DNA of 8,341 nt, taken from positions 1 to 8,341 of the forward strand of contig DATGYC010000087.1 of the NCBI GenBank assembly GCA_035298385.1, in the 5' to 3' direction. Shown here piece by piece: positions 5,638 through 8,341 of this stretch (the stretch's first letter is position 1; every line of letters begins with the position of its first letter). The DNA comes from DATGYC01 sp035298385 (GTDB lineage Bacteria; Bacillota; Sulfobacillia; Symbiobacteriales; Symbiobacteriaceae). The notes under the pieces were generated by a model. That model saw nothing but the letters and a program-made list of their open reading frames with translations, was not told the DNA's origin and did no database searches. A program made the position numbers and the translations under genes.

Positions 5638-6447
5638 ATGATTACCGAGCACTGGGAGCGGATCCTCCCGCACAACTCGATCGGATCGCTGGCGGACCTG
5701 ACCGCCGCGGTCGAGCGGGTGGGGCTGGTCTATCCGTTTCCGCCGGACCCGACCCGGCCCTTCCTGCCCTCGGCCTTCCCTGCCCTTGCCACCGCCGATG
5801 ACCACCAGCGCTGGGACTGGATGTGGCCCTGGAAGGAGCAGTTGGCCGAGTCAGGGACGGTCTACTACGGCAAGCTCATCGGGGCGAAGCCGACCCTCGT
5901 CAGCGCCACCCACCTGCCGCTGCTCTTTGCCCTGACCGGCCAGACCGGGGATCTGTGGGATGACCTGGAGACGATCGGGGAGTCGGTCCGGGTGCCGGAA
6001 CTGGCCAAGCAGGTCCTGCTCCACCTGGAAGAGAACGGGCCGACCGGGACCAGGAAGCTGGCCCAGGCGCTAACAGATGGGTCGAAGGGGATGAAGGGCG
6101 CCCTGGATAAGGCGCTTCTCTTCCTGGACAGCCATCTGTTGATCGTCAAGGTGGGGTCGGAGGGCGGGAACTCCTTCGCCAACACCTGGGATCTCTTCGG
6201 GCGCCGCTGGGCGGGTGTTGTGGACGCTGGCACAGCGATTCCGACGCGGGAGGCGGCGGTCGATGTGCTCAAGCTACTCTTCGGCCTGACCCCTGCGATC
6301 CAGGTCCGGTACATGGGAAAGCTCCTCGCCTTCGGCGGGGAGCAGATCCAGCGGGCGGTGGTCCGGCTGCAGGCGGAGGGCTGGCTGGAGACAGGGCTGA
6401 TCGAGAAGAAGGAAGCCTTGATCGCCCAGTCAGTCTTGGTCGGCTGA
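5638..6447 (+). CDS. Winged-helix protein, possibly AlkZ-related (HTH_42-like)
   Basis: A 269-aa soluble protein that I recognise only tentatively. Seen directly: an N-terminal part rich in Trp and Pro (RWDWMWPWKEQLAESG, about 58-73; VYYGKLIGAKPTLVS, 75-89), a helical segment shaped like a winged helix-turn-helix at about 119-173 (ELAKQVLLHLEENGPTGTRK then MKGALDKALLFLDSHLLIV), and a second, possibly winged-helix, segment at about 205-254. This arrangement recalls AlkZ/YcaQ-type HTH_42 DNA glycosylases and the shorter 'AlkZ-related' proteins. I cannot identify a catalytic Q-x-Q or equivalent, so enzymatic activity is unproven. A perfect Shine-Dalgarno (AAGGAGG) overlaps the exonuclease stop and sets the ATG 12 bases downstream, so the two genes are co-expressed. 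That pairing supports a DNA-maintenance role. A terminator follows at 6494. Confidence 0.6.
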   Translation: MITEHWERILPHNSIGSLADLTAAVERVGLVYPFPPDPTRPFLPSAFPALATADDHQRWDWMWPWKEQLAESGTVYYGKLIGAKPTLVSATHLPLLFALTGQTGDLWDDLETIGESVRVPELAKQVLLHLEENGPTGTRKLAQALTDGSKGMKGALDKALLFLDSHLLIVKVGSEGGNSFANTWDLFGRRWAGVVDAGTAIPTREAAVDVLKLLFGLTPAIQVRYMGKLLAFGGEQIQRAVVRLQAEGWLETGLIEKKEALIAQSVLVG

Positions 6448-6493
6448 ATCCGTTCAGGGCGCCCTCGCGCGCCAAAGGTGTCGGTATCAGAGC

Positions 6494-6525
6494 GGCGGGC
6501 GCCCTCTCGGACAGGGGCGCCCGCC
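6494..6525 (+). terminator. Terminator of the exonuclease operon
   Basis: An 11-bp perfect stem, GGCGGGCGCCC (6494-6504) with GGGCGCCCGCC (6515-6525), has a 10-base loop and is followed by TTCTTACGG. It lies 47 bases after the winged-helix protein stop. The loop and right arm are almost identical to those of the terminator at 7102-7136. Confidence 0.75.
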
Positions 6526-6637
6526 TTCTTACGGATACGGGTGGGGGGTATGCCAGCGATGGCGGGCTACCGAGCCAGGTTTCTTGCGGCCATGGGGAGA
6601 ACGGGAAGATTTTTTCACTTGGTTTCTAGATCAACTT

Positions 6638-6764
6638 TGAACAAAACTCCCGGTGCTCGCCGATTTCCGGCCGAACTCCCGCTTTTGGGCCACGGGAGAC
6701 CCGGAAAATACCCCATCGGGTATGGTTTTATCCCCGTTGAGGCCTGAACCGGGAGTTTTTTTCA
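6638..6764. repeat. Inverted-repeat element folding as a three-way junction (candidate structured RNA or MITE)
   Basis: The outer arms AAAACTCCCGGT (6643-6654) and ACCGGGAGTTTT (6748-6759) are a perfect 12-bp inverted repeat, extendable with one mismatch to 6638-6654 / 6748-6764. Inside is a second stem, TTTCCGG (6664-6670) / CCGGAAA (6701-6707), carrying an inner stem CTCCCG (6676-6681) / CGGGAG (6693-6698). A third hairpin, ATACCC (6708-6713) / GGGTAT (6718-6723), abuts it with no gap. The right arm runs into seven T's, like an intrinsic terminator, and on the minus strand the left arm is likewise followed by TTTT. The two ACTCCCG and two CGGGAG copies allow alternative pairings. I recognise no known RNA family. 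Confidence 0.55.
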
Positions 6765-6865
6765 GCTCCAGCCGGGCTATGCGCTGTAAAAAACTTCCTA
6801 ACCGTTCGAGGGGTTGGGCAAGGCCGCCCAGCTGCCTGGTGACCATAGGGCTAGCCCCGCCCCTA

Positions 6866-7096
6866 GCACCGACGGGCCGACCTGCTCTCAGCACCGACGG
6901 GCCGACCTGCCCTCAGCACCGACGGGCCGACCTGCCCTCAGCACCGACGGGCCGATCTGCCCTCAGCACCGACGGGCCGATCTGCCCTCAGCACCGACGG
7001 GCCGACCTGCTCTCAGCACCGACGGGCCGACCTGCTCTCAGCACCGACGGGCCGACCTGGTCTCAGCACCGACGGGCCGACCTGCCCCTAGCACCG
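6866..7096. repeat. 25-bp minisatellite, nine tandem copies plus a partial
   Basis: Nine contiguous 25-base units (starting GCACCGACGGGCC) run from 6866 to 7090, followed by a 6-base partial copy. Units differ at only a few positions: the sixteenth base is C or T, and bases near 20-24 vary. Units 1, 6 and 7 are identical, as are 2 and 3, and 4 and 5, which points to recent local duplication. GCCCCTAGCACCG occurs at both ends (6859-6871 and 7084-7096). There are no spacers, so it is not CRISPR. The period is not a multiple of three, so a conserved repeat protein is unlikely. Confidence 0.95.
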
Positions 7097-7101
7097 CAAA
7101 A

Positions 7102-7136
7102 GTCCGGGCGCCCCTCTCGAACAGGGGCGCCCGGAC
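7102..7136 (-). terminator. Terminator of the CoA-binding-domain gene
   Basis: A 14-bp perfect stem, GTCCGGGCGCCCCT (7102-7115) with AGGGGCGCCCGGAC (7123-7136), has a seven-base loop. Read on the minus strand it is followed by TTTTGC, and it starts 6 bases beyond the stop of the minus-strand gene at 7143. Confidence 0.88.
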
Positions 7137-7142
7137 CGTTCT

Positions 7143-7607
7143 CTATCCACCCTGCTGATTCCGGACGACCTCCTTATAGGTGCACCGATCCATCACGACC
7201 GAGACACCCCACTCCAGCGCCTCCTGGGCCGCCTCCTCGTGGATGATCCCCTCCTGCAGCCAGAGCAGCTTCGGCTTGACCGCCATCTGCTTCAGGTCGA
7301 CCACGACATCCGGGATAAACTCCGGCCGCCGGAAGACCTGGACGATATCGACCGGCTCCGGCAACGCCGCCAGGGACGGGTAGCCCTTCTCCCCAAGGAC
7401 CTCAACCGCTCGCGGATTGACGGGGATGATCTTGTAGCCCCACTGCTGCATCCGGCGGGAGACACTGAGGGAGACCCGGCCCGGCTTATCGGAGAGACCA
7501 ACCACAGCGATCTTGATCGGTCGGGTCTGACCATCCTCCGCCGTCATCGGGCTTCCCATCGCCCAACGGATCACTGCCGGGTCATTGATCTCCTTCGAGT
7601 AGACCAT
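7143..7607 (-). CDS. CoA-binding domain protein (YccU-like, CoA_binding_2)
   Basis: A single-domain Rossmann-fold protein of 154 aa, about the family's usual length of 130-150. It corresponds to the CoA-binding domain of succinyl-CoA synthetase alpha subunits without the rest of the enzyme. Nucleotide-binding features are visible: IAVVGLSDKPGRVS (33-46), YKIIPVNPRAVEVLG (58-72), VDIVQVFRRPEFIP (86-99), LLWLQEGI (114-121) and the C-terminal GVSVVMDRCTYKEV (134-147). The ATG at 7607 is supported by GGAGGTGG on the minus strand, six bases upstream. The gene is divergent from the MazG-like gene and has its own terminator at 7102-7136. The physiological role of stand-alone YccU-type proteins is not established, and the context adds little. 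Confidence 0.9.
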   Translation of the reverse strand: MVYSKEINDPAVIRWAMGSPMTAEDGQTRPIKIAVVGLSDKPGRVSLSVSRRMQQWGYKIIPVNPRAVEVLGEKGYPSLAALPEPVDIVQVFRRPEFIPDVVVDLKQMAVKPKLLWLQEGIIHEEAAQEALEWGVSVVMDRCTYKEVVRNQQGG

Positions 7608-7790
7608 CAGCCGCCACCTCCAGGGATTCTTAGGCCTTCAGCTTGCCACCGACGCCGCCTGCAGGATACTTCAGGGGGCGCCCGATCGGGCCTCTAGGAT
7701 AATTCGATCCTAATTGATAAGACGAACTTTTTTGTGGAAAGGATTCTCTCTTACGGCCACCGAAGGAGAGCGGAAAGTGAGGTGTCGACC
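7608..7790. promoter_or_regulatory. Divergent promoter region with two dyad elements
   Basis: The 183 bases between the divergent CoA-binding and MazG-like genes should hold both promoters. They include a 12-bp perfect palindrome, GCCCGATCGGGC (7680-7691), then a hairpin TAGGAT (7695-7700) / ATCCTA (7707-7712) with loop AATTCG. Either could be an operator or lie in a leader transcript. GATAAT at 7698-7703 resembles a -10 element, but I see no matching -35, so no promoter is assigned exactly. Confidence 0.4.
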
Positions 7791-8141
7791 ATGTTTCCGA
7801 ACGAGATGAAGGGACTCTCCGACTACCAAGCGTTCCACCGCTGGTTCGACCAGAAGCAGGGCTGGGAGCAGGAGAGCCTCGAGAACGCCACGCTTCTCCT
7901 CGTCGAAGAGGTCGGTGAGGTAGCGCAACTCCTGAAGAAGATCCGCTGGCGTGCCGAGAGTGACGGGCAGCAGGCAGCCGTCGAAGAGTTTCGCCCGGAA
8001 CTCGGGGCCGAACTCGCTGATTGCCTTGCCTACTTGCTGAAGATCGCCAACCGGTCGGGTATCGACCTGAACGAGGCCTACCTGGCCAAGATGGAGAAGA
8101 ACCTGAACCGGACATGGGCGCCCCCGCCCAAGAAAGCCTAG
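7791..8141 (+). CDS. MazG-like nucleotide pyrophosphohydrolase
   Basis: An all-alpha NTP pyrophosphohydrolase-type protein of 116 aa, the length of single-domain MazG-like proteins. The family hydrolyses (d)NTPs, often non-canonical ones, to NMP and pyrophosphate and so cleans the nucleotide pool. The metal-binding E-E-x-x-E motif is seen in LLLVEEVGEVAQLLKKI (35-51; Glu39, Glu40, Glu43), and the paired E-x-x-D in ELGAELADCLAYLLKIA (70-86; Glu74, Asp77). The C-terminal helix continues as GIDLNEAYLAKMEKNLNRTW, matching the family's 'N-x-x-R' end. I chose the ATG at 7791 because GAGGTG lies six bases upstream and the protein then starts just before the first helix. A GTG at 7734 would add 19 residues with no ribosome site. 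A palindromic terminator follows at 8205-8238. Confidence 0.87.
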   Translation: MFPNEMKGLSDYQAFHRWFDQKQGWEQESLENATLLLVEEVGEVAQLLKKIRWRAESDGQQAAVEEFRPELGAELADCLAYLLKIANRSGIDLNEAYLAKMEKNLNRTWAPPPKKA

Positions 8142-8204
8142 GGCGGCAGGAAGATTACGGCTCGTCGCTGAGCCACTCTTCTTTGATCGAGGAGAAGAGG
8201 GCTA

Positions 8205-8238
8205 ACGAACGCCCCCGCAGGCCTGCGGGGGCGTTCGT
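8205..8238. terminator. Palindromic terminator between converging genes
   Basis: A perfect 34-bp palindrome with arms ACGAACGCCCCCGCAGG (8205-8221) and CCTGCGGGGGCGTTCGT (8222-8238) has no unpaired spacer, so a few central pairs must open to form the loop. It is followed by CTTCC. It sits between the MazG-like gene and the opposing gene that ends at 8245, and probably serves both. The T-run is weak. Confidence 0.75.
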
Positions 8239-8244
8239 CTTCCA

Positions 8245-8341
8245 TTATGGCCAGTCAAACCGGGGCCGGGCGCCCAGCTTGGTCACCACCTGCGCCGCCA
8301 ACTGGTTCGCCAACCGCGCCGCCTCCACCGGCTCCGCCCCC
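8245..8341 (-). CDS. C-terminal end of a minus-strand protein, possibly a PfkB-family sugar kinase
   Basis: The minus strand is open from the window edge to a TAA at 8247-8245. It encodes the last 31 residues, GAEPVEAARLANQLAAQVVTKLG..., ending RFDWP. The pattern EAARLANQLAA followed by V-x-K-x-G resembles the final helix of PfkB/ribokinase-type kinases (for example RfaE1-like proteins), where A-N-x-A-A precedes a K-x-G-A turn. The catalytic part is outside the window, so the family is tentative. That a coding region ends here is well supported by the frame and by the terminator at 8205-8238. Confidence 0.55.
   Translation of the reverse strand, partial: GAEPVEAARLANQLAAQVVTKLGARPRFDWP

Larger units (their letters stand above)
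6448..7142. other. Gene-free intergenic region of about 700 bases
   Basis: Between the winged-helix gene and the end of the CoA-binding gene I find no credible coding sequence. It contains, in order, the terminator at 6494, a low-complexity stretch, the inverted-repeat element 6638-6764, a pair of overlapping alternative hairpins (6797-6803 with 6812-6818; 6815-6819 with 6826-6830), the 25-bp tandem array 6866-7090 and the terminator at 7102-7136. Open frames through the array exist only because the repeat unit has no stop codon on the + strand. Confidence 0.75.

Noticed and set aside
6478..6747. An 89-codon open frame after the winged-helix gene
   Set aside because: It begins just before the terminator hairpin, crosses it and the inverted-repeat element, and has no ribosome site or recognisable family.
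6866..7096. CRISPR array
   Set aside because: Units are contiguous, with no unique spacers and no cas genes nearby.
6653..7246. A 197-codon open frame (and a 114-codon frame at 6814-7158) running through the tandem repeats
   Set aside because: The repeat unit has no stop on the + strand, so all three frames stay open. There is no ribosome site, and the frames run through a terminator and the end of the opposite gene.
7724..7750. GAACTTT as an ECF-type -35 element for the MazG-like gene
   Set aside because: No CGT-type -10 element follows at 15-17 bases.

Overview
This is a GC-rich bacterial chromosomal segment with strong Shine-Dalgarno sites, hairpin terminators between transcription units and densely packed genes. 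A lipoprotein-type binding protein, a stand-alone YpcP-type 5'-3' exonuclease, a DinB/YfiT-type protein and an ECF sigma factor would suit a high-GC Gram-positive (Bacillota, Symbiobacterium-like) organism. That assignment is inferred from gene types and composition only and is weak. No integrase, transposase, phage gene or CRISPR array is visible.

Layout: (1) 1-2753, + strand: an ABC importer operon with the tail of an ATPase, a permease and a lipoprotein of the NMT1/THI5 (ThiY-like) family, closed by a LysR-type regulator in the same direction. The likely cargo is a thiamin-pyrimidine precursor or a similar small heterocycle. (2) 2810-3291: a DinB-fold protein with its own terminator. (3) 3292-3640: a gene-free, AT-richer stretch with a long inverted repeat (3336-3353 / 3451-3468), then a candidate ECF-type promoter. 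(4) 3641-4252: an ECF sigma factor with no anti-sigma gene beside it. It converges on a small Dabb-domain gene (4334-4627, minus), and the two share a terminator. (5) 4777-6447: a two-gene operon with a 5'-3' exonuclease, whose conserved N-terminus is reached only through a non-canonical AUC start, and a winged-helix protein possibly related to AlkZ DNA glycosylases. (6) 6448-7142: about 700 bases without a credible gene. It holds a terminator, an inverted-repeat element that folds as a three-way junction (6638-6764), nine tandem copies of a 25-bp unit (6866-7090) and a second terminator nearly identical to the first. (7) 7143-7607 (minus), a CoA-binding-domain protein, is divergent from 7791-8141 (+), a MazG-like pyrophosphohydrolase. 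A 34-bp perfect palindrome separates the latter from the C-terminal end of a minus-strand gene, possibly a PfkB-type sugar kinase.

Most genes are ordinary housekeeping or accessory functions: nutrient uptake, stress transcription, and DNA and nucleotide-pool maintenance. The less ordinary content is the unusual start of the exonuclease and the two intergenic regions, each with a long inverted repeat of about 120-135 bp; one also carries a 25-bp minisatellite. I see no clear new multi-gene system. The best candidate for something undescribed is the structured 6638-6764 element, which could be a small RNA/attenuator or a MITE-like repeat.
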